From NCBI RefSeq assembly GCF_013425525.1, contig NZ_JACCKA010000060.1, forward strand, positions 1-64,000: a stretch of DNA of 64,000 nucleotides, in the 5' to 3' direction. Under the pieces are notes generated by a model. It was not told where the DNA came from. It saw only the letters and a program-made list of their open reading frames with translations, and did no database searches. Shown piece after piece: positions 31,503 to 40,720 of this stretch (position 1 is its first letter; the number at the start of each line of letters is the position of its first letter). The translations under genes were made by a program, and so were the position numbers. Source of the DNA: Luteimonas salinisoli. GTDB taxonomy: Bacteria; Pseudomonadota; Gammaproteobacteria; Xanthomonadales; Xanthomonadaceae.

Positions 31503-32906
31503 TCAGTGGCCTCCGTCCAGCGCCTTGAGCTCGCTGACCAGCGCATTGGCCATCTCGGAGCCGTCGCCGTACAGCATCCGGGTGTTGTCGGCGTAGAAGA
31601 GCGCGTTCTCGATGCCGGCGAAACCGGTGCCCTTGCCGCGCTTGATGACGATGGTGTTCTTCGAATTCACCACGTCGAGGATCGGCATGCCGTAGATCGG
31701 GCTGGCCGGGTCGGTCTTCGCCACCGGGTTGACCACGTCGTTGGCGCCGATCACCAGCGACACGTCGGTGTTGGCGAACTCCGGATTGATGTCGTCCATG
31801 TCGGCGATCATCTCGTAAGGCACGCCGGCCTCGGCCAGCAGCACGTTCATGTGCCCGGGCATGCGCCCGGCCACCGGGTGGATCGCGAACTTCACCTTGA
31901 CCCCGCGCTCGGTGAGCCGCTGGGTCAGCTCCCAGATCTTGTGCTGCGCCTGGGCCACCGCCATGCCGTAGCCGGGCACGATCACCACGCGGTCGGCGAA
32001 GGCCATCATCGCCGCGACGTCGCCGGCCTCGATCGGCTTCTGGGTGCCGGCGATCTCCTGCGCCTGGCCGCCACCGCCGAAGTTGGAGAACAGCACGCTC
32101 CGGATCGAGCGGTTCATCGCCTTGGCCATCAGCCGGGTCAGCAGCATGCCGGCCGCGCCGACCATGGTGCCGGCGATGATCAGCGCCTCGTTGCCGAGCA
32201 CGTAGCCCTCGAAGGCCACGGCCAGGCCGGTCAAGGCGTTGTACAGCGAGATCACCACCGGCATGTCGGCACCGCCGATCGGCAGCGTCATCAGCACGCC
32301 CAGGATGAGCGCCGCCACGAAGAACGCGATCACCAGCGGAACGCCCAGCGAGTGGATCACCGCCCCGCCCAGCATCAGCGCGGCCAGGAACACCGCCCCA
32401 TTGAACAGCTGCTGGCCGCGGAAGGCGTAGCGCTTGTCCATGCGCCCGTCGAGCTTGGCCCACGCGATCACCGAACCCGACAGCGCCACCGCGCCGATCA
32501 GCGCGCCCAGCACCGCCAGCACCAGCACCACCATGCCCGGCGCCGCCCCGGCATCGGACCAGCGCAACAGTTCGACCGCTCCGATCGCCGCCGCCGAGCC
32601 GCCGCCCAGACCGTTGTACAGCGCCACCATCTGCGGCATGTCGGTGATGGCGACCTTCTTGCCGGAGTACCAGGCCAGGCCGGCGCCGATCAGGATCGCC
32701 AGCAGGATCAGTCCGATGTTCTGCAGGCCGGGCAGGAAGAACGTCGCCACGGTGGCGATCACCATGCCGTAGCCGGCCCAGAGGATGCCGCTGCGCGCGG
32801 TCAGTGGCGAGGCCATCCGCTGCAACCCGAGCAGGAACAGGGTGGCGGCGACCAGGTAGCTCACCTTCACCGCCAGCGACAGCAGCTCCGGCAGCGACCC
32901 GGTCAT
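31503..32906 (-). CDS. pntB: NAD(P) transhydrogenase subunit beta
   Basis: 467 residues. The N-terminal half spans the membrane with about nine helices (LVAATLFLLGLQRM, GMVVLVLAVLGALIGAVAL). The C-terminal domain III binds NADP(H) and includes VVIVPGYGMAVAQAQHKIWE, VKFAIHPVAGRMPGHMNVLL and VSLVIGANDVVNPVA. With PntA it couples proton re-entry to reduction of NADP by NADH in the inner membrane. Its start overlaps the stop of the membrane part of the alpha subunit (ATGA at 32903-32906). Confidence 0.96.
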   Translation of the reverse strand: MTGSLPELLSLAVKVSYLVAATLFLLGLQRMASPLTARSGILWAGYGMVIATVATFFLPGLQNIGLILLAILIGAGLAWYSGKKVAITDMPQMVALYNGLGGGSAAAIGAVELLRWSDAGAAPGMVVLVLAVLGALIGAVALSGSVIAWAKLDGRMDKRYAFRGQQLFNGAVFLAALMLGGAVIHSLGVPLVIAFFVAALILGVLMTLPIGGADMPVVISLYNALTGLAVAFEGYVLGNEALIIAGTMVGAAGMLLTRLMAKAMNRSIRSVLFSNFGGGGQAQEIAGTQKPIEAGDVAAMMAFADRVVIVPGYGMAVAQAQHKIWELTQRLTERGVKVKFAIHPVAGRMPGHMNVLLAEAGVPYEMIADMDDINPEFANTDVSLVIGANDVVNPVAKTDPASPIYGMPILDVVNSKNTIVIKRGKGTGFAGIENALFYADNTRMLYGDGSEMANALVSELKALDGGH

Positions 32907-33214
32907 GCCCGGTCTCCCGCGCCCGCGCCCGGCTTGCGGCTGGACTTGAACATCTCCAGCATGCGCTCGGTCACGACGTAGCCGCCTGCGGCATTGCCCG
33001 CGCCCATCAGCACCGCGAGGAAGCCGATGGCCTTCTCCAACGCGGTGTCGGCATGGCCCAGCACCACCATTGCCCCGATCAGCACGATGCCGTGGATGAA
33101 ATTGGACCCCGACATCAGCGGGGTATGCAGGATCACCGGGACCCGCGAGATGATCACGTGGCCGGCGATCGCCGCCAGCATGAAGATGTACAGGGCCACG
33201 AAACCGTCGATCAT
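32903..33214 (-). CDS. pntAB: NAD(P) transhydrogenase subunit alpha, membrane part
   Basis: 103 residues with three transmembrane helices (FVALYIFMLAAIAGHVIISR, NFIHGIVLIGAMVVLGHA, AIGFLAVLMGAGNAAGGYVV). It is domain II of the alpha chain, encoded separately as in other three-subunit transhydrogenases. GGGGAG lies 6 nt before the ATG at 33214. The NAD-binding part (pntAA) is normally just upstream but here lies 1.6 kb away behind a cassette on the opposite strand. Confidence 0.93.
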   Translation of the reverse strand: MIDGFVALYIFMLAAIAGHVIISRVPVILHTPLMSGSNFIHGIVLIGAMVVLGHADTALEKAIGFLAVLMGAGNAAGGYVVTERMLEMFKSSRKPGAGAGDRA

Positions 33215-33343
33215 GCAGCGCTCCCCGGATCCGGTCTGTGCTGCATCATAACCGCACATGAACCCGATGCCAGCCGGTCAACCGGCGCCCTGCCCGGGCG
33301 TTGACGGACGTGACCCCCGGCAGCAGCGGACCGACCGACACAG

Positions 33344-33988
33344 GTGGACGGCAATTTCGACCATGACCGCAACGCCCCGCTCCCGCCGCGCCCCGGGCCC
33401 GTCCGGGACGCCGGGCTCGCGTCGGTGAACGCCCCCTTCGCCAGCGCCGCATCGCCATCGGCTGCCGCGCCCGCGCCGGCGGCGGCCTCGCTCGACGTGT
33501 TCTTCGCCCAGGTTCGCGCCCGCGCGTTTCGCTTCGCCGAGATCGGCCTGCGCAACCGCGACGACGCGCTGGACGCGGTGCAGGACGCGATGACCCGCAT
33601 GCTCGGCTATCGCGAGCGCCCTGCCGAGGAATGGACCGCGCTGTTCTGGACCGTGCTGCGCAGCCGCATCGTCGACATCCAGCGCCGCCGGATGTTCCGG
33701 CTGAGCTGGATGGCGGTCAGCGGCGACGACGTGCAGGAAGGCCCGGACTGGGCCGACGCCGGCCCCGATCCGGCCCGCGCCCACGAAGGGCGCGAGGCCT
33801 ATGCGCAGCTCGTCGCCGCGCTGCGCGAGCTGCCGCGCCGGCAGCGCGAGGCATTCGGCCTGCGGGTGCTCGAGGAGCTCGACGTGGCCACCACCGCCAG
33901 GGCGATGGGCTGCAGCGAGGGCTCGGTGAAGACCCACCTCTCTCGCGCCCGCGAGGCGCTGCAGAAACGACTGGAGGAATTCCGATGA
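33344..33988 (+). CDS. RNA polymerase sigma factor (ECF-like)
   Basis: 214 residues if the GTG at 33344 is used. The first 45 residues are Pro/Ala-rich and unconserved, so the true start may be an internal GTG such as 33426. Region 2 is LRNRDDALDAVQDAMTRMLG to FWTVLRSRIVDIQRRRMFRL. Region 4 is LRELPRRQREAFGLRVLEEL with VATTARAMGCSEGSVKTHLS. The stop overlaps the next start (ATGA). It heads a three-gene cassette (sigma, membrane protein, DUF3106 protein) on the opposite strand to the flanking pnt genes. Confidence 0.9.
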   Translation: MDGNFDHDRNAPLPPRPGPVRDAGLASVNAPFASAASPSAAAPAPAAASLDVFFAQVRARAFRFAEIGLRNRDDALDAVQDAMTRMLGYRERPAEEWTALFWTVLRSRIVDIQRRRMFRLSWMAVSGDDVQEGPDWADAGPDPARAHEGREAYAQLVAALRELPRRQREAFGLRVLEELDVATTARAMGCSEGSVKTHLSRAREALQKRLEEFR

Positions 33989-34368
33989 CCGATCCCACCG
34001 AGAACGACGCGCGTTTCGACCGCGCCGCCAGGGCGCGCCACCAGGCGGCGCTGGACCGCATCGCACCGCACACGCTGGCGCGCCTGCGCCCGAGGCCGGC
34101 GTCCGCCCCCGCACGCGCTCGACCCCGGCCGTGGGGGTGGTCGCTTGCCGGCGCCGGTGCCGCGGCGCTGGCGCTGGCGGTCGGGATCGGCACGCTCGCT
34201 CCCGACGAGCCCGCGCCCAGCCCGACCGCGGTGGTGCAGGCGCCGGCGGCGGCCGCGCCGGTCGCCGACCCCGATCCGTACCGGGACGCCCTGGCGGCGT
34301 TCGAGGAGGATCCCGAGATGTTCCTCTGGCTGGCCTCCGCCGAGGCCGCGCCGCTGGCGATGGAGTAA
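33985..34368 (+). CDS. Small single-span membrane protein, putative anti-sigma factor
   Basis: 127 residues: an Arg/Ala-rich cytosolic N-terminus (MTDPTENDARFDRAARARHQ), one transmembrane helix (SLAGAGAAALALAVGIGTLA, about 53-72) and an acidic periplasmic tail ending EDPEMFLWLASAEAAPLAME. It is not a recognised anti-sigma domain. The four-base overlap with the sigma gene and the topology suggest that role, as in similar cassettes of this bacterial family. Confidence 0.7.
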   Translation: MTDPTENDARFDRAARARHQAALDRIAPHTLARLRPRPASAPARARPRPWGWSLAGAGAAALALAVGIGTLAPDEPAPSPTAVVQAPAAAAPVADPDPYRDALAAFEEDPEMFLWLASAEAAPLAME

Positions 34369-34375
34369 CGAGCCG

Positions 34376-34789
34376 ATGCGCAATTCGATCACCCTCATCG
34401 CCCTGCTGGCGCTACCGCTGGCGGCCCCGGCCTGGGATCAGCCGGAGCGGCAGGCGCCCCCGGCCTGGGACCAGCTCGACGCCGAGCAGCGCGAAGCGCT
34501 GATCGCCCCGGTGCGCGACCGCTGGAACGACGAGCCGCAGGCGCGCGAGCACATGCTGCGCCATGCCGAACGCTGGCAGCGGATGACCCCCGAGGAGCGT
34601 CGCAGCGCCCACCGCGGCATGCGGCGCTGGAAGCACATGAGTCCGGAGCGGCAGGAACAGACCCGGGTGCTGTTCCGGCAGCTGCGGGCGCTCCCCGAGG
34701 ACGAGCGCCGCGCGCTGCGCGAGCGCTGGAACGCGATGACCCCGGAACAGCGGCAGCAGTGGCTGCGGGAGAACCGGCCGCAGGAGTGA
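34376..34789 (+). CDS. DUF3106 periplasmic protein
   Basis: 137 residues. The signal peptide (MRNSITLIALLALPLAAPAW) is followed by helical, Arg/Glu-rich repeats centred on W-x-x-M-(T/S)-P-E-(E/Q/R) blocks: WQRMTPEERRSAHRGMRRW, WKHMSPERQEQTRVLFRQL and WNAMTPEQRQQWLRENRP. This is the DUF3106 pattern, loosely reminiscent of periplasmic stress proteins such as CpxP/Spy. It starts 7 bp after the preceding stop, so it is the third cistron of the sigma-factor cassette and may be its envelope-stress effector or sensor. Confidence 0.85.
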   Translation: MRNSITLIALLALPLAAPAWDQPERQAPPAWDQLDAEQREALIAPVRDRWNDEPQAREHMLRHAERWQRMTPEERRSAHRGMRRWKHMSPERQEQTRVLFRQLRALPEDERRALRERWNAMTPEQRQQWLRENRPQE

Positions 34790-34817
34790 ACCCGACCGCT
34801 GCGGTCCCGCGGCGGCC

Positions 34818-35921
34818 TCAGCCGGCGGCGGCCGGTCGTTCCGGCCAGACCGTCCTGGCCAGCAGCTCGTCGTCCCAGTCGAACGCCAGGGCGCCGTCCT
34901 TCAGCAGCAGCTGCACGAAGTTGAGCACGTTGCGCGCATACATCTCGCTGGCGTGCTGTGCGCCCTGGCTGGCCAGATCGAGCGGACCGGCCACCACCAC
35001 GCCGGCGTGCTCGACGGTCTCGCCGCGGCGGGTCAGCTCGCAGTTTCCGCCGGTCTCGGCGGCGAGATCGACGATCACGCTGCCGGGCTTCATGCCGGCG
35101 GCCATCTCCGCGGTGACGATTCGCGGTGCCGGACGTCCCGGCACGGCCGCGGTGCAGACCACCACGTCGACGCTGCGCAGGTGCTCGCCGAGGCGGCGCT
35201 GCTGCTCGGCGCGCTCCTCGTCGGTGAGCTGGCGCGCGTAGCCGCCCTCGCCCGCGGCGCTGACCCCCAGGTCGAGGAAGCGTCCGCCCAGCGACTCGAT
35301 CTGCTCGCGCGTCTCGGGACGCACGTCGAAGCCTTCGACCTGCGCGCCGAGCCGCCTGGCGGTGGCGATCGCCTGCAGACCGGCCACGCCGGCGCCGATC
35401 ACCAGCACCTTCGAAGGCCGGATGGTGCCGGCGGCGGTGGTGAGCATGGGAAAGAAGCGCGGGGCGAGGACCGCGGCGATCAGCACCGCCTTGTAGCCCG
35501 CCATGCCGGCCTGCGAGCTGAGCACGTCCATCGCCTGGGCGCGGGTGGTGCGCGGCAGGCGCTCGAGCGGGAACGCCACCACGCCGCGCTGCGCGATCGC
35601 CGCGCCCCGCGCCTCGTCGAGCTGCGGCTGCAGGATCCCGACCAGCACCGCACCTTCTTTCAGCGCGGCGATGCCCGCGGCCGCCGGCGGCTGCACGCAC
35701 AGCACCGCATCGGCGTCGGCGACCGCGGCGGCCGCGCCGTCTGCAAGGACGGCGCCGGCCTCCTCGTAGGCCAGGTCGGGGAAATGCGCACCTGCGCCGC
35801 TGCCGCGCTCGACATGCACCTCGGCCCCCGCGGCCACCAGTTTCCTGCAGGTTTCCGGCGTCACGGCGACGCGCCGCTCGCCCGGCGCGGTCTCCCGCGC
35901 AATCCCGATCTTCAGCGTCAT
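34818..35921 (-). CDS. pntAA: NAD(P) transhydrogenase subunit alpha, NAD-binding part
   Basis: 367 residues of the AlaDH/PNT family. The N-terminal domain begins MTLKIGIARETAPGERRVAV and includes VLSSQAGMAGYKAVL. The NAD-binding Rossmann loop is VLVIGAGVAGLQAIATARRL (about 172-191). The C-terminus ends soon after domain I, so the membrane part is the separate gene at 32903-33214. Only 28 bp separate its stop from the stop of the opposed DUF3106 gene. If pntAB-pntB are co-transcribed with it, the message must cross the sigma cassette in antisense. Confidence 0.95.
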   Translation of the reverse strand: MTLKIGIARETAPGERRVAVTPETCRKLVAAGAEVHVERGSGAGAHFPDLAYEEAGAVLADGAAAAVADADAVLCVQPPAAAGIAALKEGAVLVGILQPQLDEARGAAIAQRGVVAFPLERLPRTTRAQAMDVLSSQAGMAGYKAVLIAAVLAPRFFPMLTTAAGTIRPSKVLVIGAGVAGLQAIATARRLGAQVEGFDVRPETREQIESLGGRFLDLGVSAAGEGGYARQLTDEERAEQQRRLGEHLRSVDVVVCTAAVPGRPAPRIVTAEMAAGMKPGSVIVDLAAETGGNCELTRRGETVEHAGVVVAGPLDLASQGAQHASEMYARNVLNFVQLLLKDGALAFDWDDELLARTVWPERPAAAG

Positions 35922-35978
35922 CTTCGGCTCCGCGACCCCTCGCCGACCATCCTAACCGAATCGCCCGCGCGGTCGCGC

Positions 35979-38102
35979 TCAGCCGGGCGCGGCCTCGAGC
36001 CGGCGCAGGGCGTCCTCTACCGGGCCCTCCGCCGCGCGCAGTCGCAGCCTCCCGTCCTCGAGCATGCGCACGAACTCGCGGGCGCCGAGCAGCAGCTCGC
36101 GCCCGCCCTGGCCGTTGACCAGCAGCAGGTCGCCGCTCAGCGGGCTGCGCCAGGCCAGGCGCAGCGCCTGCGCCGCGCCGTCGTCGAGGGTGCGCACGAC
36201 CACCTGTCCGACGGCGGCAGGCACGGCCTCCTCCGGATCGCGGTCCGCCGGGTCGAGCCCGCCTTCGAGCAGCGGTTCGAAGCGCTGCGCGGCGCGCGGC
36301 GCATCGGGATTGGCCAACTCGGCCACCAATTGCGCCAGCAGCGCCTGCGCACCGCCCTCGTCCAGTCCGCAGGCCACGTAGCAGGCGCGCAGCGGCGCTT
36401 CCAGCGCGAGCAGGGCATCGGCGACCGCATGGCCGCGCGCGTGCGCGGCGTCGGCGTCGATCCGCACCAGCGCGTCGCCCAGCGCGAGCAGGTCGGCGAA
36501 ACGCTGCGACTGCACGCCGCCGCGCAGCCAGGCCTGCACCAGCGCCTGCCGCCACTGCTCGCGCAGGAATTCCCCCACCCGGTCCAGCATCGGCGCCCGC
36601 AGCCGTTCCGCCAGGCGCCGATCGGCCTCGGCGCGCGCGGCCTGCAGCCGCTCGCGTCCCTCGATCGCCTGCCCCGCGCGGCGTTCGGCGACCGCCGCAC
36701 GGCGGCGCAGCGGCTCCAGCGCCCGCTCGAGCTGCTCCAGCGCACGGGCGAAGACCTGCTCGTCGCCGTGGTAGTGCTCGGCGATGTCGTCGGCGACCCC
36801 GTCGGCAAGCTCGTGCTGCTCGATCTCCACGGTGCTGATGCGCGGATTGGCGTCCCACAGCCCCACCAGCCGGTCCAGCACCTCGAGGGCCGGCGCCTGC
36901 GGGGCCTCGAATAGGTACGGATCGCTGAGCGCCAGGCGCAGGTACGGCAGCACCAGCCGCGACAGCCGCCCGACCGCCCCGCCCGCCAGCGCGTGACGGG
37001 CGGCGAGGTCGTCGAACAGGCGGCCGACCAGCTCCACGGCATCGTCCTGTTCGGGCGCCGGGGCGGCGGTCTCGGGATCGATGCCGAGACGCGCGGCGAC
37101 TTCGGCCAGGCGGGTGCGCACGCCCTGCGCGCAGCGCCCGGGCGCGAGTGCCGTGGCATCCGGTTCGCCCTGCAGCAGCGAAAGCACCGCCAGGAACTCC
37201 TCCAGCCGCATCGCCCGCCGCTCCGCCGGCGGCTGCGGGCGCAGCCCGCGCATGCGCTCGCGCAGCGCGTTGCCGCGCACCGCGTCGCTGGGTGTGCGCC
37301 TGGGAGGGGCGCGCTTCTGCCCGGGCTGTTCGCGCCAGGTCGATCCGGCCGCAGGCGCCAGCGCATTGTGCTCGGCCCAGAGATCGGCCTTGCCGCCGGT
37401 CGTGCCGCTGACCGGCTGGCCGGCCATCAGCAGGGCGTAGTCGCCGGTACCGACCATGGAATGACCGGCCTCCGAGAGCAGCACGTTGCACCAGGCGTAG
37501 GCATCGGTCAGGCAGGCCGCGGCGATCCGCTCGAAGTGGCGCAACAGGCCCAGCCGCACTCGCGCATCGACCTCGTTGGCCGGGAAGGCATGCAGGAAGG
37601 CTTCCACCACGTGTCGCGGCGCCACCGGGTTGCGCGGCCGCACCTGGCCACCGAGCTGGGCGGCGAGCGACCACAGCCGCTTGTCGATCACGTCCAGCGG
37701 ATCGGAGAAGCGCCGCTCCAGCGCCTCGATCACCGGTTGGCCGACCAGCTGCGACTGCAGCTCGTCGTCGGAGACCAGCGCGTAGGCATCGTCGGCCATC
37801 GGCCGGGGCGGCTGCGGCCAGCCGTTGAAGCCGCGCGCGAACCACTTGCGCCAGCGCCGCTCGGACACGCCGATGTAGCGGGAGAGAATGCTCAGGCTGG
37901 TCAGGTCGTCGGCGAGCTGGTCGAGCGCCGGCTCGGCGCGACGGCGCGCCTCGAGCTCCTGGCAGGCGGCGCGCAGGGTCTCGGCCAGGACCGGCTGCAG
38001 CCGCCCGGCCATGCCCTGCTCCAGTTGCTCCAGCAGCTGCGCCGGCGCGACGGACGCCGCGCGCGGCCCGGCGGGCGGGCCCGGATGCTGCGAGCTGGGC
38101 AT
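35979..38102 (-). CDS. DUF1631-family protein, shorter paralog
   Basis: 707 residues, largely helical, with no signal peptide or membrane span. DUF1631 traits include LGLLRHFERIAAACLTDAYA, DDAVELVGRLFDDLAARHAL, YLRLALSDPYLFEAPQAPAL and the C-terminal beta-rich part WRSPLSGDLLLVNGQGGREL. The C-terminal pattern (W-x-SP-x-x-x-R/D-x-L-x-VN-x-x-G) is shared with the next gene and resembles PilZ-like folds; whether it binds c-di-GMP is open. The molecular function of the family is not established as far as I know. Confidence 0.82.
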   Translation of the reverse strand: MPSSQHPGPPAGPRAASVAPAQLLEQLEQGMAGRLQPVLAETLRAACQELEARRRAEPALDQLADDLTSLSILSRYIGVSERRWRKWFARGFNGWPQPPRPMADDAYALVSDDELQSQLVGQPVIEALERRFSDPLDVIDKRLWSLAAQLGGQVRPRNPVAPRHVVEAFLHAFPANEVDARVRLGLLRHFERIAAACLTDAYAWCNVLLSEAGHSMVGTGDYALLMAGQPVSGTTGGKADLWAEHNALAPAAGSTWREQPGQKRAPPRRTPSDAVRGNALRERMRGLRPQPPAERRAMRLEEFLAVLSLLQGEPDATALAPGRCAQGVRTRLAEVAARLGIDPETAAPAPEQDDAVELVGRLFDDLAARHALAGGAVGRLSRLVLPYLRLALSDPYLFEAPQAPALEVLDRLVGLWDANPRISTVEIEQHELADGVADDIAEHYHGDEQVFARALEQLERALEPLRRRAAVAERRAGQAIEGRERLQAARAEADRRLAERLRAPMLDRVGEFLREQWRQALVQAWLRGGVQSQRFADLLALGDALVRIDADAAHARGHAVADALLALEAPLRACYVACGLDEGGAQALLAQLVAELANPDAPRAAQRFEPLLEGGLDPADRDPEEAVPAAVGQVVVRTLDDGAAQALRLAWRSPLSGDLLLVNGQGGRELLLGAREFVRMLEDGRLRLRAAEGPVEDALRRLEAAPG

Positions 38103-38232
38103 GTCGGTGTCGGTCCGCGGCCTGAGTCGATGCGATAGCGTAAGCGATCACAAAATCGCCTGCCTTAACCGATCGGCCGCGATGCCGAAACCTGAAGGGC
38201 GCCGTCTTCAGTCGCAGCGGCGAACCGCGAAC

Positions 38233-40641
38233 CTATCCGGCGTTTGCCGCCTTCTGCGTCGGCGCATGCGCCTGGTTGAGACGCTGCCAGAGCTGCTTCA
38301 TGGCCTCGTCGAAGGGCGCGTCCACCGAGCGCACCACGACCCTGCCGGAGGCGACCAGCAGTGCCAGCTCCTCCGGCGAGACCACCATCTTGCGCACGCC
38401 GCGGCGGTTGACGATCAGGAAGCGCGAGGTCAGCGGACTGATCCAGGCGATCCGCGCCGCGGTCTCGCGCCCGCCGCGGTCGATCATCCGCAAGCCCTGG
38501 CCCACCCGCAGCCTGCGCATGCGCGCGGCGATGGCCGGATCGCAGGCCACCTCGTCGGTACCGCCGGCCAGGCGCAACGGCAGCATGGCCTCGTCGCCGT
38601 CGTCCTCGTCGATCTCGCCGCCGGTGGGCGTGCGCACCGCGCGGGGGGTGTCCGGCATCGCCAGCGCGGAAATGATCCGGGCCATCGCGTCGCGGGCGGC
38701 GGTGGCGTCCAGTCCGCAGCTGGAATAGCACTCGCCCAGCGGCACCTGCAGCGCGAGCAGCTGGTCGGCGACCGCGGCGCCGCGCACCTGCGCGGCATCG
38801 GCGTCCACCTGCACCATCGCATCGCCCAGGCCGATCGCAGCGTGGTGGCGCTCCGACTCGGGGCCGTCGCGCAGCCAGGTCTGGGTAAGGTAGTGGCGCC
38901 AGTGCTGGTCGAGGAAATGTCCGACCGGCGCGGTCAACGCGCGGTCGGCCATGCGCGAGGCCACCAGGCTCTCGGCGTTGCGCCGTGCCATCTGCAGCCG
39001 CTCGCGGCCGTGGATGGCCTCGGCGGCGCGCTTCTCGGCGATGTCGGAGCGCTTGCGCTGCTGGTCGAGTTGATCGCGCAGCTCCGCGGCGGCCAGCTCG
39101 AACACCGCCTGGTCCTCCTGGTACTCCTCGACCACGCGGTCGACCGCGTGCTCGGCCTTGTCCAGGGTCTCCTGGTCCTGCGCGGTCTGGCCGGTGTTGC
39201 CGTCGCAGGCCTCGGTCAGGGCGTCGAGCAGCTGCCGTGCCGGGTGGCTGCGGCGGTTGAACAGCGAATCGTCGGTCAGTGCCACCTTCACGTAAGGCAC
39301 GACCAGCTTGCCGTACAGCGAACGCGAGCGCTGCAGCAGGTCGTTGGCCGTGAACAGCGACTGGAACAGGATGCCGACCAGATCGATGGCATCCTCCTCG
39401 TCGGCGCTGAAACGGGTCTTCTCGGGGTCGAAGCCGAGCTGACGTACGCCGCCGAGGATCTCGGCGCGGATCACCTCGGCCAGGGCGCGCTGGTCCTCTC
39501 CGGCCAGGGCGCGGGTGTAGGGGCTCGGGTCGTCGCCCTGCAGCAGCGAAGCGATGTTGAGCATGTCCTCGGTGCCCAGCACCTGGCCGACCGCCTCGGA
39601 GGCGGCATCTGCCAGGGCCCCGACCTCGGCGGCGACGCTGTCGGCGCCCTCGGCCGGCACGGCGTGCAGGCCGCCGTGCTCGCGCCAGGCGCGCAGCTGT
39701 TCGCGGACGATGTCGCGGTAGCGGAGCGGCTGGCCGTCCATGCCCGGGCGCGGGCCCGCGGCGGTGCCGCCGCGGCCGCCACCACTGCCACCACTGCCGC
39801 CGCCACCGCCGCCACCGAAGTCGGCAGACATGGTGCCCTGCTCGCGCGCCTCGCCGGCCGCGTGCTCGACGACTCCGCCTTCGGGCACCCAGCCCTCGGC
39901 AGGCGCGTCGGCGCGTCCGGCGCGCTCGGGCGGGCGCGCGCCGCCGGGCTGCGATCCTCCACGCCGCGCGGGCGCCGCGCGCTGGCCGCTGCCGAAGGCG
40001 GCGGTCTGCAGCGTGGCGTTGGCCTTGGCGTAGACCTCGCCCAGCACCTTGGGCAGGCGCTTGTCGAACTGGTGGAACACCATCATCCGCAGGCCGGGCG
40101 TCAGGTCGTCGGCCTGGAACAGGTTGACGAACGCCGACACCGCCACGTCCGGGCGCAGCGGGTTCTGCGGCCGCCCCTCGATGCCCAGGCTCGCCGCCAG
40201 CGCCTCGAGGCGCTCGTCGAGCTGCGCCAGCGGATGCAGGAACTGATGTTCGAGCAGTTCGGTGATCTGCTGGCCGGCGAGATGGATCTCGAGCTCGCCT
40301 TCGGACATCAGCTCCAGCGACTGCACGCGATCGTGCTCCTCGCGCGGTTCCAGCCATCGCTCGAACGCATCCTCGATCGCCTCGCGATAGCGGGTGGCCA
40401 GCTCCAGCGCACGATGGCTGAGGGCGATCACCGCCACGCGGTCTTCCTGCGCGGCGCTGAAATCATGCCCTGCCAGCGCGGCCAGCCGCACCTGCTCCTC
40501 GATCGAGCTCCAGAAGCCGGACAGCACCCCGACCAGCTCGGTGATGGCGTCGCGCTTGAGCGATTCGAGCACGCGTTCGCCCGCGCGGCTACCGGGGCCG
40601 CGGGCGCGGGACTTCGTGACGGTGTCGTCTGTAGACGCCAT
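38233..40641 (-). CDS. DUF1631-family protein, longer paralog
   Basis: 802 residues from the ATG at 40641; an ATG at 40692 with AGGA just upstream would add 17 residues. It has the same order as its neighbour: DQFDKRLPKVLGEV-type helices, a Gly-rich linker near residue 275 (FGGGGGGGSGGSGGGRGG), then EEDAIDLVGILFQSLFTAND and PYVKVALTDDSLFNRRSHPA, and the C-terminal beta domain IAWISPLTSRFLIVNRRGVR. The pair probably arose by duplication. It diverges from the nitroreductase gene. Confidence 0.82.
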   Translation of the reverse strand: MASTDDTVTKSRARGPGSRAGERVLESLKRDAITELVGVLSGFWSSIEEQVRLAALAGHDFSAAQEDRVAVIALSHRALELATRYREAIEDAFERWLEPREEHDRVQSLELMSEGELEIHLAGQQITELLEHQFLHPLAQLDERLEALAASLGIEGRPQNPLRPDVAVSAFVNLFQADDLTPGLRMMVFHQFDKRLPKVLGEVYAKANATLQTAAFGSGQRAAPARRGGSQPGGARPPERAGRADAPAEGWVPEGGVVEHAAGEAREQGTMSADFGGGGGGGSGGSGGGRGGTAAGPRPGMDGQPLRYRDIVREQLRAWREHGGLHAVPAEGADSVAAEVGALADAASEAVGQVLGTEDMLNIASLLQGDDPSPYTRALAGEDQRALAEVIRAEILGGVRQLGFDPEKTRFSADEEDAIDLVGILFQSLFTANDLLQRSRSLYGKLVVPYVKVALTDDSLFNRRSHPARQLLDALTEACDGNTGQTAQDQETLDKAEHAVDRVVEEYQEDQAVFELAAAELRDQLDQQRKRSDIAEKRAAEAIHGRERLQMARRNAESLVASRMADRALTAPVGHFLDQHWRHYLTQTWLRDGPESERHHAAIGLGDAMVQVDADAAQVRGAAVADQLLALQVPLGECYSSCGLDATAARDAMARIISALAMPDTPRAVRTPTGGEIDEDDGDEAMLPLRLAGGTDEVACDPAIAARMRRLRVGQGLRMIDRGGRETAARIAWISPLTSRFLIVNRRGVRKMVVSPEELALLVASGRVVVRSVDAPFDEAMKQLWQRLNQAHAPTQKAANAG

Positions 40642-40720
40642 TTCGGGGGACAATGTGCAGCGGAGTGGCGCGAGGGTGCGCCGAGTCAGCATACATTCCT
40701 GAAAGGTAAAAACCACGTCT

